Source: Streptomyces sp. NRRL F-6492
GTDB taxonomy: Bacteria > Actinomycetota > Actinomycetes > Streptomycetales > Streptomycetaceae
Assembly (NCBI RefSeq): GCF_001280125.1
Contig: NZ_LGEG01000001.1
Location: 209,049-273,048 of the forward strand
Reading direction: 5' to 3'
DNA length: 64,000 nt
Part shown: in pieces, positions 53,898 through 62,510 of the stretch
Layout: each line of letters begins with the position of its first letter
Position numbering within the stretch: position 1 is the stretch's first letter
Notes under the pieces: model-generated
What the model was told of the DNA's origin: nothing
Databases searched by the model: none
The model's input: only the letters and a program-made list of their open reading frames with translations
Made by a program: the position numbers and the translations under genes

Positions 53898-54557
53898 TCA
53901 GCGCTTCTCGGCCTGCATCCGCGCCACGTACGCCGCGGCCTGCGAGCGCCGCTCCATGCCCAGCTTCGACAGCAGGCTGGACACGTAGTTCTTGATGGTC
54001 TTCTCCGCGAGGTGGAGCCGCTCGCCGATGACCCGGTTGGTCAGGCCCTCGCCGATCAGGTCCAGGATCCTGCGCTCCTGCTCCGTCAGGTGGGAGAGCT
54101 TGTCGTCGCCCTTGGGGGCGTTGCCGTCGCGCAGCCGCTCCAGGACCCGGGCGGTCGCCACCGGGTCGAGCAGCGACTTGCCGGCCGCCACGTCCCGCAC
54201 CGCGTTCAGGAGCTCGTTGCCCCGGATGGCCTTGAGGACGTAGCCCGAGGCCCCGGCCATGATCGCGTCGAAGAGGGCCTCGTCGTCCGCGAAGGAGGTC
54301 AGCATGAGGCACTTGATGTCCTCGTTCCGCGAGCGGATCTCCCGGCACACCTCCACCCCGCTGCCGTCCGGGAGCCGGACGTCGAGGACGGCGACGTCCG
54401 GACGGGTCGCGGGGATCCTGACCAGCGCGTCAGCCGCTGTGCCGGCCTCGCCGACGACCTCGATGTCGCTCTCCACGGAGAGCAGCTCGTGGACGCCGCG
54501 CCGGACGACTTCATGGTCGTCCAACAGGAATACCGTGATTTTTCCTTCTTCGCGCAC
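53898..54557 (-). CDS. Orphan NarL/DevR-type response regulator
   Basis: A 219-residue regulator: receiver domain (7-120) with DDH acidic pocket, Asp59 (VLDVRLPDG), and LKA in place of the usual LKD/LKP; C-terminal LuxR-type helix-turn-helix (about 150-210; [44 protein letters not shown]). It is close to DevR/DosR and to S. coelicolor SCO0204/SCO3818. No sensor kinase gene is adjacent; I recall that SCO3818 is an orphan partner of a distant kinase. GTG at 54557 is a weakly supported start. Divergent from bkd copy 2. Confidence 0.88.
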   Translation of the reverse strand: MREEGKITVFLLDDHEVVRRGVHELLSVESDIEVVGEAGTAADALVRIPATRPDVAVLDVRLPDGSGVEVCREIRSRNEDIKCLMLTSFADDEALFDAIMAGASGYVLKAIRGNELLNAVRDVAAGKSLLDPVATARVLERLRDGNAPKGDDKLSHLTEQERRILDLIGEGLTNRVIGERLHLAEKTIKNYVSSLLSKLGMERRSQAAAYVARMQAEKR

Positions 54558-54899
54558 GCTGTCAGTCTCACATATTGGCTCTTCCCGCGCCCGGGGTGCG
54601 CGGGATAACGTGCCGCTTGTTCCGGCGGCCCGCCAGGCCGTTGCCGACGCGCTGACCAGCCGCTGTTCCCCTTTTCCTCGATTTACTTGGAAATCCAAGC
54701 AAAAACGCAGGTCAAGAGGGGTTTCGCGGGAATGCCGCGCTGTGGGTAACGTGCCTATGACAGGGCGCTCGCCGGGGCACTTGTCACGCCCGACCCCGGC
54801 CGCGTCGCACCCACCCCGTGCGAAGGGTACGGATAAGGCGGAGAGCCGCACTGGCCTCACCGGCGAACCCGGGGGCCGGACCGACGGAGGAGCACGCAC
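54558..54899. other. Divergent promoter region before bkd copy 2
   Basis: This 342-bp gap has a relatively AT-rich patch at 54671-54710 with a 6-bp inverted repeat CTTGGA-AA-TCCAAG (54686-54699). Further on, TGTGGGTAACGTGCCTAT (about 54741-54758) has a TAACGT -10-like hexamer and a one-mismatch DnaA box. GGAGGAG at about 54886 is the ribosome site of the E1-alpha gene. I see no ORF that looks real. Confidence 0.55.
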
Positions 54900-56093
54900 G
54901 TGACCGTGGAGAGCACTGCCGCGCGCAAGACGACGCGACGCAGCAGCGGCACCAAGCGCACCGCAAGCGCGAGCCCGAGCACCACCAAGAAGACGAGCAC
55001 GCGCGCCGCGGCGGGAGCGACGGAGCCCGAGCTCGTCCAGCTCCTGACGCCCGAAGGGGAGCGCGTCCAGCATCCCGACTACGACATCGACCTGAGCGCC
55101 GAGGAGCTGCGCGGCCTCTACCGCGACATGGTCCTCACCCGTCGCTTCGACTCCGAGGCCACCTCCCTCCAGCGCCAGGGCGAGCTGGGCCTGTGGGCCT
55201 CGCTCCTGGGCCAGGAGGCCGCCCAGATCGGATCGGGCCGCGCCCTGCGCGACGACGACTACGTCTTCCCGACCTACCGCGAGCACGGCGTCGCCTGGTG
55301 TCGCGGGGTCGACCCGACGAACCTCCTCGGCATGTTCCGCGGCGTGAACAACGGCGGCTGGGATCCGAACAGCAACAATTTCCACCTGTACACGATCGTC
55401 CTCGGCTCGCAGACCCTGCACGCCACCGGCTACGCCATGGGCATCACCAAGGACGGCGCGGACTCCGCCGTGATCGCGTACTTCGGCGACGGCGCCTCCA
55501 GCCAGGGCGACGTCAACGAGTCGTTCGTCTTCTCCGCGGTCTACAACGCCCCGGTCGTGTTCTTCTGCCAGAACAACCAGTGGGCCATCTCCGAGCCCAT
55601 CGAGAAGCAGACCCGCGTCCCGCTCTACCAGCGCGCCCAGGGCTTCGGCTTCCCCGGCGTCCGCGTCGACGGCAACGACGTGCTGGCCTGCCTCGCCGTC
55701 ACCCGCTCCGCCCTGGAGCGCGCCCGCCGCGGCGAGGGCCCGACGCTCGTCGAGGCGTTCACCTACCGGATGGCCGCCCACACCACCTCCGACGACCCGA
55801 CCCGCTACCGCCGCGACGCGGAGCGCGAGGAGTGGGAGGCCAAGGACCCGATCCTGCGCCTCAAGGCCTACCTGGAGAACGAGGGCCACGCCGACGCGGC
55901 CTTCTTCGAGGAGCTGGAGGCGGAGAGCGAGACCCTGGGCAAGCACGTCCGCGAGGTAGTCCGCGCCATGCCCGTGCCGGAGCACATGGCGATGTTCGAC
56001 AACGTGTACGCGGACGGGCACGCGCTCGTCGACGAGGAACGCGCGCAGTTCGCCGCCTACCAGGCGTCCTTCGCGAACGGAGAGGCCGAGTAA
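54900..56093 (+). CDS. bkdA: Branched-chain 2-oxoacid dehydrogenase E1 alpha subunit, second copy
   Basis: A 397-residue E1 alpha. A basic Ser/Thr/Lys-rich extension (1-40; [24 protein letters not shown]) precedes the catalytic domain with [29 protein letters not shown], and the thiamine-diphosphate motif [34 protein letters not shown] at 54900 follows GGAGGAG. Compared with the copy at 34047 it has a longer N-terminus and a different C-terminus, so the two complexes may differ in substrate choice or timing. First gene of a three-gene operon. Confidence 0.92.
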   Translation: MTVESTAARKTTRRSSGTKRTASASPSTTKKTSTRAAAGATEPELVQLLTPEGERVQHPDYDIDLSAEELRGLYRDMVLTRRFDSEATSLQRQGELGLWASLLGQEAAQIGSGRALRDDDYVFPTYREHGVAWCRGVDPTNLLGMFRGVNNGGWDPNSNNFHLYTIVLGSQTLHATGYAMGITKDGADSAVIAYFGDGASSQGDVNESFVFSAVYNAPVVFFCQNNQWAISEPIEKQTRVPLYQRAQGFGFPGVRVDGNDVLACLAVTRSALERARRGEGPTLVEAFTYRMAAHTTSDDPTRYRRDAEREEWEAKDPILRLKAYLENEGHADAAFFEELEAESETLGKHVREVVRAMPVPEHMAMFDNVYADGHALVDEERAQFAAYQASFANGEAE

Positions 56094-56095
56094 CC

Positions 56096-57076
56096 ATGGC
56101 TGTTCAGAAGCTCTCCCTCGCGAAGGCGCTCAACGAGTCGCTGCGCACGGCCCTGGAGACCGACCCCAAGGTCGTCGTCATGGGTCTGGACGTCGGCAAG
56201 CTCGGCGGCGTCTTCCGGATCACCGACGGCCTGCAGAAGGACTTCGGCGAGGACCGGGTCGTCGACACCCCGCTCGCCGAGTCCGGCATCGTCGGCACCG
56301 CGATCGGCCTCGCGCTGCGCGGCTACCGGCCGGTCGTGGAGATCCAGTTCGACGGCTTCGTCTTCCCCGCGTACGACCAGATCGTCACGCAGCTCGCGAA
56401 GATGCGGGCCCGCTCGCTCGGCGCGGTCAAGGTGCCGGTCGTCATCCGCATTCCGTACGGCGGCGGCATCGGCGCGGTCGAGCACCACTCGGAGTCCCCC
56501 GAGTCGCTCTTCGCGCACGTCGCGGGCCTCAAGGTCGTCACCCCCGCGACCCCCTCCGACGCCTACTGGATGCTCCAGCAGGCGATCCAGAGCGACGACC
56601 CGGTCGTCTTCTTCGAGCCCAAGCGCCGCTACTGGGACAAGGGCGAGGTCGACACCGAGGCCATCCCCGGCGAGCTGCACAAGGCCCGGGTCGCCCGCGA
56701 GGGCACGGACCTCACCCTCCTCGCCTACGGCCCGATGGTGAAGACCTGTCTGGAGGCGGCCGCGGCCGCCGCCGAGGAGGGCAGGTCGATCGAGGTCGTG
56801 GACCTGCGCTCGATCTCCCCGATCGACTTCGACACCGTCCAGGCCTCGGTCGAGAAGACCCGCCGCCTGGTCGTCGTCCACGAGGCCCCGGTCTTCTTCG
56901 GCTCCGGCGCGGAGATCGCCGCCCGGATCACCGAGCGCTGCTTCTACCACCTGGAGGCCCCCGTCCTGCGGGTCGGCGGCTACCACGCGCCGTATCCGCC
57001 GGCGCGCCTGGAGGAGGAGTACCTGCCGGGTCTCGATCGCGTGCTCGACGCCGTCGACCGCTCGCTGGCGTACTGA
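56096..57076 (+). CDS. bkdB: Branched-chain 2-oxoacid dehydrogenase E1 beta subunit, second copy
   Basis: A 326-residue transketolase-like subunit. [43 protein letters not shown], and [19 protein letters not shown] define the family; [15 protein letters not shown] marks the C-terminal domain. It lacks the 25-residue N-terminal extension of the copy at 35192. ATG at 56096, 2 bp after the E1-alpha stop. Confidence 0.94.
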   Translation: MAVQKLSLAKALNESLRTALETDPKVVVMGLDVGKLGGVFRITDGLQKDFGEDRVVDTPLAESGIVGTAIGLALRGYRPVVEIQFDGFVFPAYDQIVTQLAKMRARSLGAVKVPVVIRIPYGGGIGAVEHHSESPESLFAHVAGLKVVTPATPSDAYWMLQQAIQSDDPVVFFEPKRRYWDKGEVDTEAIPGELHKARVAREGTDLTLLAYGPMVKTCLEAAAAAAEEGRSIEVVDLRSISPIDFDTVQASVEKTRRLVVVHEAPVFFGSGAEIAARITERCFYHLEAPVLRVGGYHAPYPPARLEEEYLPGLDRVLDAVDRSLAY

Positions 57077-57086
57077 GGAGAGCACC

Positions 57087-58517
57087 GTGACGATCCGCGA
57101 ATTCAAGATGCCCGACGTGGGCGAGGGCCTCACCGAGGCCGAGATCCTCAAGTGGTACGTCCAGCCGGGCGACACCGTCACCGACGGACAGGTCGTGTGC
57201 GAGGTCGAGACGGCCAAGGCGGCCGTCGAGCTGCCGATCCCGTTCGACGGCACGGTCCACGAGCTGTGCTTCCCCGAGGGGACGACGGTCGACGTCGGCC
57301 AGGTCATCATCTCGGTGAACGTCGGCGGCGGCGCGCCCCCCGCCCCGGCGGCCCCGGTGACCGAGTCCGTCGCGGCCCAGGCCGTACCGGCGGAGCCGGT
57401 GGCCGAGGAGGACGAGCCGCAGGGCCGTCAGCCGGTCCTCGTCGGCTACGGCGTGGCCGCCAGCTCCACCAAGCGCCGCCCCCGCAAGGCCGCCGGCTCC
57501 GGGGAGGCCGCCCCGGCCGCCGCTCCCGCACAGCCGGCGCCCGTCGCCGTCTCCGTACCGGAGCAGCTCAACGGGCACGCGTCGGGGGCCGGCCGGCCGC
57601 TGGCCAAGCCGCCGGTGCGGAAACTCGCCAAGGACCTCGGCGTCGACCTGGCGACGGTCGTCCCGTCCGGCCCGGACGGGATCATCACCCGCGAGGACGT
57701 CCACGCGGCCGCCGTCCCGGCGCCCGCACCGGCCGCCGAGGCCCCGGCTCCCGTGCGGGCTCCGGCTCCCGTGCCCGCCGCGGCTCCGGCCGCCGCTCCC
57801 GCCGCGGAGGCCGGCGCCCGGGAGACCCGCGTCCCCATCAAGGGCGTACGGAAGGCCACGGCGGCGGCGATGGTCGGTTCGGCCTTCACCGCCCCGCACG
57901 TCACCGAGTTCGTGACCTTCGACATCACGCGCACGATGAAGCTGGTCGAGGAGCTGAAGTCCGACAAGGACATGGCGGGCCTGCGGGTCAACCCGCTGCT
58001 CCTCATCGCCAAGGCGATCCTGGTCGCGGTCAGGCGCAACCCGGAGATCAACGCGGCCTGGGACGAGGCGGCGCAGGAGATCGTCCTCAAGCACTACGTG
58101 AACCTGGGCATCGCCGCGGCCACCCCGCGCGGTCTGATCGTGCCGAACATCAAGGACGCGCACGCCCAGACCCTGCCCGAGCTCTCGAAGTCGCTGAGCG
58201 AGCTGGTCGCCACGGCCCGCGAGGGGAAGACGACCCCGGCGGCGATGCAGGGCGGCACCTTCACCATCACCAACGTCGGCGTCTTCGGCGTCGACACCGG
58301 TACGCCCATCCTGAACCCCGGCGAGTCCGCGATCCTCGCGGTCGGTGCGATCAAGCTCCAGCCGTGGGTCCACAAGGGCAAGGTGAAGCCGCGTCAGGTC
58401 ACCACGCTGGCCCTCTCCTTCGACCACCGCCTGGTCGACGGCGAGCTCGGCTCCAAGTTCCTGGCGGACGTCGCCGCGATCCTGGAGCAGCCGAAGCGGT
58501 TGATCACCTGGGCCTGA
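57087..58517 (+). CDS. bkdC: Branched-chain 2-oxoacid dehydrogenase E2, second copy
   Basis: A 476-residue acyltransferase. Lipoyl Lys44 (VETAKAAVEL), a Pro/Ala linker, a subunit-binding domain (about 172-208; PPVRKLAKDLGVDLATVVPSGPDG), a second Ala/Pro linker, and a catalytic domain (about 250-476) ending FDHRLVDGELG with catalytic His and Asp. No E3 gene follows. GTG at 57087 with GAGGAGAG upstream. The parS site at 58532 lies 15 bp after its stop. Confidence 0.94.
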   Translation: MTIREFKMPDVGEGLTEAEILKWYVQPGDTVTDGQVVCEVETAKAAVELPIPFDGTVHELCFPEGTTVDVGQVIISVNVGGGAPPAPAAPVTESVAAQAVPAEPVAEEDEPQGRQPVLVGYGVAASSTKRRPRKAAGSGEAAPAAAPAQPAPVAVSVPEQLNGHASGAGRPLAKPPVRKLAKDLGVDLATVVPSGPDGIITREDVHAAAVPAPAPAAEAPAPVRAPAPVPAAAPAAAPAAEAGARETRVPIKGVRKATAAAMVGSAFTAPHVTEFVTFDITRTMKLVEELKSDKDMAGLRVNPLLLIAKAILVAVRRNPEINAAWDEAAQEIVLKHYVNLGIAAATPRGLIVPNIKDAHAQTLPELSKSLSELVATAREGKTTPAAMQGGTFTITNVGVFGVDTGTPILNPGESAILAVGAIKLQPWVHKGKVKPRQVTTLALSFDHRLVDGELGSKFLADVAAILEQPKRLITWA

Positions 58518-58531
58518 CGCCCGACTCGCGT

Positions 58532-58547
58532 GGTTTCACGTGAAACC
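58532..58547. promoter_or_regulatory. parS: parS (ParB-binding) site
   Basis: GGTTTCACGTGAAACC is a perfect 16-bp palindrome containing the full 14-bp parS core. It lies between bkdC and its terminator. Confidence 0.82.
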
Positions 58548-58563
58548 GGCGCACGCGCCCACC

Positions 58564-58592
58564 GGGCCCCGTCCATGATGTGGACGGGGCCC
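58564..58592. terminator. Terminator after bkd copy 2
   Basis: Perfect 12-bp inverted repeat (58564-58575 with 58581-58592) and 5-nt loop, just after the parS site. Confidence 0.8.
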
Positions 58593-58614
58593 TGCGCGGC
58601 ATCCATGTTGTATC

Positions 58615-58620
58615 TATGCT
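58615..58620 (+). promoter_or_regulatory. Likely -10 for leaderless GntR mRNA
   Basis: TATGCT ends 6 nt before the ATG at 58627. The surrounding ATGTTGTATCTATGCTGTAC is AT-rich and is a natural place for a GntR operator. Confidence 0.6.
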
Positions 58621-58626
58621 GTACGC

Positions 58627-59268
58627 ATGCCATCAGCTCCCCCTGCCGCCGACCGCGTCTACATGCACGTCAAGCAGGCCGTACTCGACCGGCGCTACGA
58701 AGGGGGCACCCTCCTGACCGAGGGCGAACTCGCCACGGCCGTGGGGGTGTCACGGACCCCCGTCCGCGAGGCGCTGCTCAAGCTGGAGATGGAAGGGCTG
58801 CTCAAGCTCTACCCGAAGAAGGGCGCCCTCGTCCTCGCCGTCTCCGCGCAGGAGATCGCCGACGTCGTCGAGACCCGGCTCCTCGTCGAGGAGTTCGCCG
58901 TCCGCCGGGCCGTACCCGCCCCCGCCGCGCTGATCGCCCGCCTCGAAGAGCTCCTGGAGGAGCAGCGGCGGCGGGCCCTGGCCGGGGACCTCGCGGCGGT
59001 CGCCGTCACCGACCGCTGCTTCCACGCCGAGATCGTCCAGCACGCCGGCAACCAGATCCTCGCCCGCCTCTACGACCAGCTCCGCGACCGCCAGTTGCGC
59101 ATGGGCGTCGCCGTGATGCAGTCCCAGCCCGACCGCGTCGCCAAGAACATCGCCGAGCACGCCGAGATCCTCGACCGCGTCAAGGCCGGCGACGCCGAGG
59201 GCGCCGCGCACTGCGTCCGCCAGCACCTCAGCTGGGTCAAGGTCCTGGTCCGGGGTGAGGACCGGTGA
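58627..59268 (+). CDS. GntR-family regulator with FCD ligand domain
   Basis: A 213-residue FadR-type regulator. The winged helix (about 8-72) has LTEGELATAVGVSRTPVREALLKLEMEGLLKLYPKKGALV. The all-helical FCD domain (about 80-210) has ETRLLVEEFAVRRA, DRCFHAEIVQHAGN and HAEILDRVKAGDAEGA, with Asp/His metal ligands. It overlaps the MFS gene (GTGA), so it probably controls that transporter in response to its substrate. Confidence 0.92.
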   Translation: MPSAPPAADRVYMHVKQAVLDRRYEGGTLLTEGELATAVGVSRTPVREALLKLEMEGLLKLYPKKGALVLAVSAQEIADVVETRLLVEEFAVRRAVPAPAALIARLEELLEEQRRRALAGDLAAVAVTDRCFHAEIVQHAGNQILARLYDQLRDRQLRMGVAVMQSQPDRVAKNIAEHAEILDRVKAGDAEGAAHCVRQHLSWVKVLVRGEDR

Positions 59269-60581
59269 GCGACCGCAACGGACACGGCTCCGCCGTCACC
59301 CTCCCCGGAGACCCGCCCGGCGGCCGCCGCGCCGCCCTCGTCTGGGGCGTCGGCGTCGCCGTCTACTTCGTCGCCGTCATCTTCCGCACCTCGCTCGGCG
59401 TCGCCGGACTCGACGCCGCCGAACGCTTCGACGTCAACGCCTCCGCGCTCTCCACCTTCTCCATCCTCCAGCTGCTCGTCTACGCCGGCATGCAGATACC
59501 CGTCGGCCTCATGGTCGACCGGCTCGGCACCAAGAGGGTCCTGGTCCTCGGCGTCGTCCTCTTCACCGTCGGCCAGCTCGGCTTCGCGCTCTCCCCGTCG
59601 TACGGCACCGCGCTCGCCTCCCGCGCGCTCCTCGGCTGCGGCGACGCCATGACCTTCATCAGCGTCCTGCGGCTCGGCAGCCGCTGGTTCCCCGCCCGGC
59701 GCGGCCCGCTCATCGGCCAGGTCGCCGCCCTCTTCGGCATGGCCGGGAACCTGGTCTCCACCGTCTTCATCGCCCGCGCCCTGCACGGCCTCGGCTGGAC
59801 CACCACCTTCGTCGGCAGCTCCCTCGCCGGCGTCCTCGTCCTCGTCCTGCTGCTGCTCTTCCTCAAGGACCACCCCGAGGGGCACGAGCCCCGGCCTGCC
59901 GCACACGCGGGCGCGGCCTACGTCCGCCGCCAGATCGCCGAGTCCTGGCGCGAGCCCGGCACCCGGCTCGGCATGTGGGTGCACTTCACCACCCAGTTCC
60001 CGGCCATGGTGTTCCTGCTGCTGTGGGGACTGCCGTACCTCGTCGAGGCGCAGGGCCTGTCGCGGTCCACCGCCGGGACGCTGCTCACCCTGGTCGTGCT
60101 CTCGAACATGGCCGTCGGCCTCGCGTACGGGCAGATCATCGCCCGCCACCACGCGGCCCGCGCCCCGCTCGCCCTCGGCACGGTCGCGGCCACCGCCCTG
60201 CTGTGGGGGTCCACCCTCGCGTACCCCGGCGACCACGCGCCGATGTGGCTGCTCGTCACCCTCTGCCTGGTCCTCGGCGCCTGCGGGCCGGCCTCGATGA
60301 TCGGCTTCGACTTCGCCCGTCCGGCGAATCCGCCGGAGCGTCAGGGAACCGCCTCCGGCATCGTCAACATGGGTGGTTTCGTCGCCTCGATGACGACGCT
60401 GCTCGCCGTCGGCGTGCTGCTCGACGCGACCGGGGACGACTACCGGATCGCGTTCTCCTCGGTGTTCGTGCTCGAAGCCCTCGGCATCGTGCAGATCCTG
60501 CGCCTCAAGGCCCGCACCCACCGCCGGGAACGGGAACGGCTCGTCGCCAGCCGCGTGGAGGCCGTGCACGTACCCGTATGA
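59265..60581 (+). CDS. Major facilitator superfamily transporter
   Basis: A 438-residue protein with 12 predicted helices. Between helices 2 and 3 lies the MFS signature region (GLMVDRLGTKRVLVLG), and a central loop near residue 205-230 separates the two halves. Resembles nitrate/anion:cation symporter and drug-type MFS proteins; a substrate cannot be named. GTG at 59265 overlaps the GntR stop, implying joint control. Confidence 0.9.
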   Translation: MSDRNGHGSAVTLPGDPPGGRRAALVWGVGVAVYFVAVIFRTSLGVAGLDAAERFDVNASALSTFSILQLLVYAGMQIPVGLMVDRLGTKRVLVLGVVLFTVGQLGFALSPSYGTALASRALLGCGDAMTFISVLRLGSRWFPARRGPLIGQVAALFGMAGNLVSTVFIARALHGLGWTTTFVGSSLAGVLVLVLLLLFLKDHPEGHEPRPAAHAGAAYVRRQIAESWREPGTRLGMWVHFTTQFPAMVFLLLWGLPYLVEAQGLSRSTAGTLLTLVVLSNMAVGLAYGQIIARHHAARAPLALGTVAATALLWGSTLAYPGDHAPMWLLVTLCLVLGACGPASMIGFDFARPANPPERQGTASGIVNMGGFVASMTTLLAVGVLLDATGDDYRIAFSSVFVLEALGIVQILRLKARTHRRERERLVASRVEAVHVPV

Positions 60582-60601
60582 CCCAAGGGGAAAGGCGGGA
60601 A

Positions 60602-61429
60602 CTACCGGGGCGTCACCGCGAAGTTGTCGAGGATCGCCCACGCCAGCCGCTCGTCGCCCTCCACCTTGATCCGGTCGGCCGCGTCGGCCGCCCGGACCCG
60701 CCCGCAGGCCAGGCGCACGTACGTCTCCCAGTCCGTCGCGAGCGTCACCGCCGGGCCGAGCGAGGGCGCGCCGTCGATCGAACCGCGCCCCTCCGCGTCC
60801 ACCCGCACCGTCCGCAGGAACTCCACCGGACCGGTCACGTCGAACACCACCGCCGAGGAGGCCGGCGCGCCCGCGTCCTTGGCGACCACCTTCGGCAGCG
60901 CCTCCAGGAGCACGTCCCGGGCCACGTGCGCCCCGGGCGAGTCCAGGTTCCCCGGCACCCCGAGCGCCGCCCGCAGGTCCTGCTCGTGCACCCACACGTC
61001 GAAGGCCCGTTCCCGGTAGGCCGCTTCCAGGGTCTGCTCGGCCCCCAGCGGGGCGCGGATCAGACGGTCGGGGGAGCGGTTCTCGTTGCGGAGCTGACGG
61101 GCCCGGCGGATCAGGATGTACTCCAGCTCCGACGTCATCTCCGGCGCCGTGTGGTGGCGCCGCACATCGACCTGGACCTCCATGTAGCGCGCGAACTCAC
61201 TGCGCACGTGGTAGAGGTCGCGCGGCAGCGAGTGGATCGGCCGAGGGTCGCCGAGCATCTCCGTCTCCATGCCGATGACGTGGGACACGATGTCCCGCAC
61301 CGACCAGCCAGGGCAGGGGGTCCGCCGGTTCCACTCGCCCTCCACGAGCGGCTGCACCAGCTCGGCTATCGCCTCGATGGAGTGGGTCCAGGCGTCGGCG
61401 TGGTTCTGGAGGCTGGGATGGACGGTCAC
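60602..61429 (-). CDS. Maleylpyruvate isomerase-like (MDMPI/DinB fold) protein
   Basis: A 275-residue protein. The N-terminal DinB-like four-helix domain starts HADAWTHSIEAIAELVQPL with W..RTPCPGWSVRDIVSHVIG, where the His of VSHV is a metal ligand, followed by HEQDL. A C-terminal SCP2-like domain (about 180-275) follows. Many such actinobacterial proteins use mycothiol; the substrate here is unknown. GTG at 61429 is the start. It converges with the MFS gene with 20 bp between and no hairpin. Confidence 0.85.
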   Translation of the reverse strand: MTVHPSLQNHADAWTHSIEAIAELVQPLVEGEWNRRTPCPGWSVRDIVSHVIGMETEMLGDPRPIHSLPRDLYHVRSEFARYMEVQVDVRRHHTAPEMTSELEYILIRRARQLRNENRSPDRLIRAPLGAEQTLEAAYRERAFDVWVHEQDLRAALGVPGNLDSPGAHVARDVLLEALPKVVAKDAGAPASSAVVFDVTGPVEFLRTVRVDAEGRGSIDGAPSLGPAVTLATDWETYVRLACGRVRAADAADRIKVEGDERLAWAILDNFAVTPR

Positions 61430-61584
61430 GGGACCCCTCGGCGGTTCTTCGGTGCGCGGGCTGAAAACACGACTGGGTGGGAGGCTCGGACGCTAAGTTA
61501 CGCTGCCCGAAGGCACCCCGGCAGTGCTTTCGTGTGACGATCGTAGGCCGGTGTTGACGGCTCGAATGCCAGGACGGTGGTAGT

Positions 61585-62397
61585 GTGCGCGCCTCGCTGA
61601 TCCAGATCGCGGTAGACCCGGACGAACCGGTCGACGCCCGTCGCGCCCGCGCGGCACGCCTCGTACGGGAGGAGTCCGGCCGCGCCGACCTCGTCGTCCT
61701 CCCCGAACTGTGGACCGTCGGCGCCTTCGCGTCCGACCTCTTCGCCGCCGAGTCCGAGCCGCTGAACGGCCCCACGCACCGGGCGATGGCCGAGGCCGCC
61801 CGGGACGCCGGGGTCTGGCTGCACGCCGGCTCCTTCGTCGAGGCGGAGGCCGGCGCCCTCTACAACACCTCGCTCGTCCTCTCCCCCGACGGCGAACTCG
61901 CCGCCTCCTACCGGAAGATCCACCGCTTCGGCTTCGACAAGGGCGAGGCGGTGCTCATGGCCGCCGGGGAGGACCTGGTCACCGTCGACCTGCCGCACCT
62001 CACCGTCGGCGTCGGCACCTGCTACGACCTGCGCTTCCCCGAGCTCTTCCGCGGCCTGGTCGACGCGGGCGCCCAGGCCTTCGTCGTCCCGGCCGGCTGG
62101 CCCGCCCGCCGCCGCGCCCACTGGACCCTCCTGGCCCGGGCCCGCGCGGTCGAGAACCAGGCGTACGTCCTGGCCTGCGGCACCGCGGGCACCCACGCGG
62201 GCGTCGAGCAGGCCGGGCACTCGATCGTGGTCGACCCCTGGGGCGAGGCCCTGGCGGAGGCCGGGCCCGGCGAGGAGGTCCTGCGCGTCGCGCTCGACCC
62301 CGGCCGGGTCGCCACGACCCGCGAGGAGTTCCCGGCGCTCAAGGACCGGGTCCTGGGCGTGGCGACGCCGAAGCGGGCTGCGCCGACGCGGCCCTAG
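61585..62397 (+). CDS. Carbon-nitrogen hydrolase (nitrilase superfamily)
   Basis: A 270-residue hydrolase with the Glu-Lys-Cys triad: Glu41 (LPELW), Lys111 (YRKIHRFG) and Cys146 (GTCYDLRFPE). It resembles omega-amidase/Nit2-like enzymes that remove amide groups from 2-oxo acid amides or deaminated glutathione. GTG at 61585 has AGGA about 10 nt upstream. A TAAGTT/TTACGCT AT-richer patch near 61495 may hold its promoter. It converges on the MocR-type gene across a repeat array. Confidence 0.9.
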   Translation: MRASLIQIAVDPDEPVDARRARAARLVREESGRADLVVLPELWTVGAFASDLFAAESEPLNGPTHRAMAEAARDAGVWLHAGSFVEAEAGALYNTSLVLSPDGELAASYRKIHRFGFDKGEAVLMAAGEDLVTVDLPHLTVGVGTCYDLRFPELFRGLVDAGAQAFVVPAGWPARRRAHWTLLARARAVENQAYVLACGTAGTHAGVEQAGHSIVVDPWGEALAEAGPGEEVLRVALDPGRVATTREEFPALKDRVLGVATPKRAAPTRP

Positions 62398-62410
62398 GGG
62401 GTGTCCGGCC

Positions 62411-62498
62411 GGACCCCCGAAGGGCTTCGGCAGGACCTCCGAAGGGCGCCTGCCGGACCCCCGAAGGGCGCCTGCCGGACCCCCGAAGGACTCCGGCA
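62411..62498. repeat. Four 22-bp tandem repeats between convergent genes
   Basis: Units at 62411, 62433, 62455 and 62477, consensus GGACCCCCGAAGGGCGCCTGCC. Units 2 and 3 differ by one base. They fill almost the whole gap and may fold as CGAAGGG/CCTGC hairpins serving as a terminator. Confidence 0.9.
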
Positions 62499-62510
62499 AA
62501 CCCCCGCCGG

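Noticed and set aside
59070..60995. Reverse ORF opposite the MFS gene
   Set aside because: Repetitive Gly/Ala/Glu/Asp shadow with no domain; the MFS protein on the plus strand explains the region.
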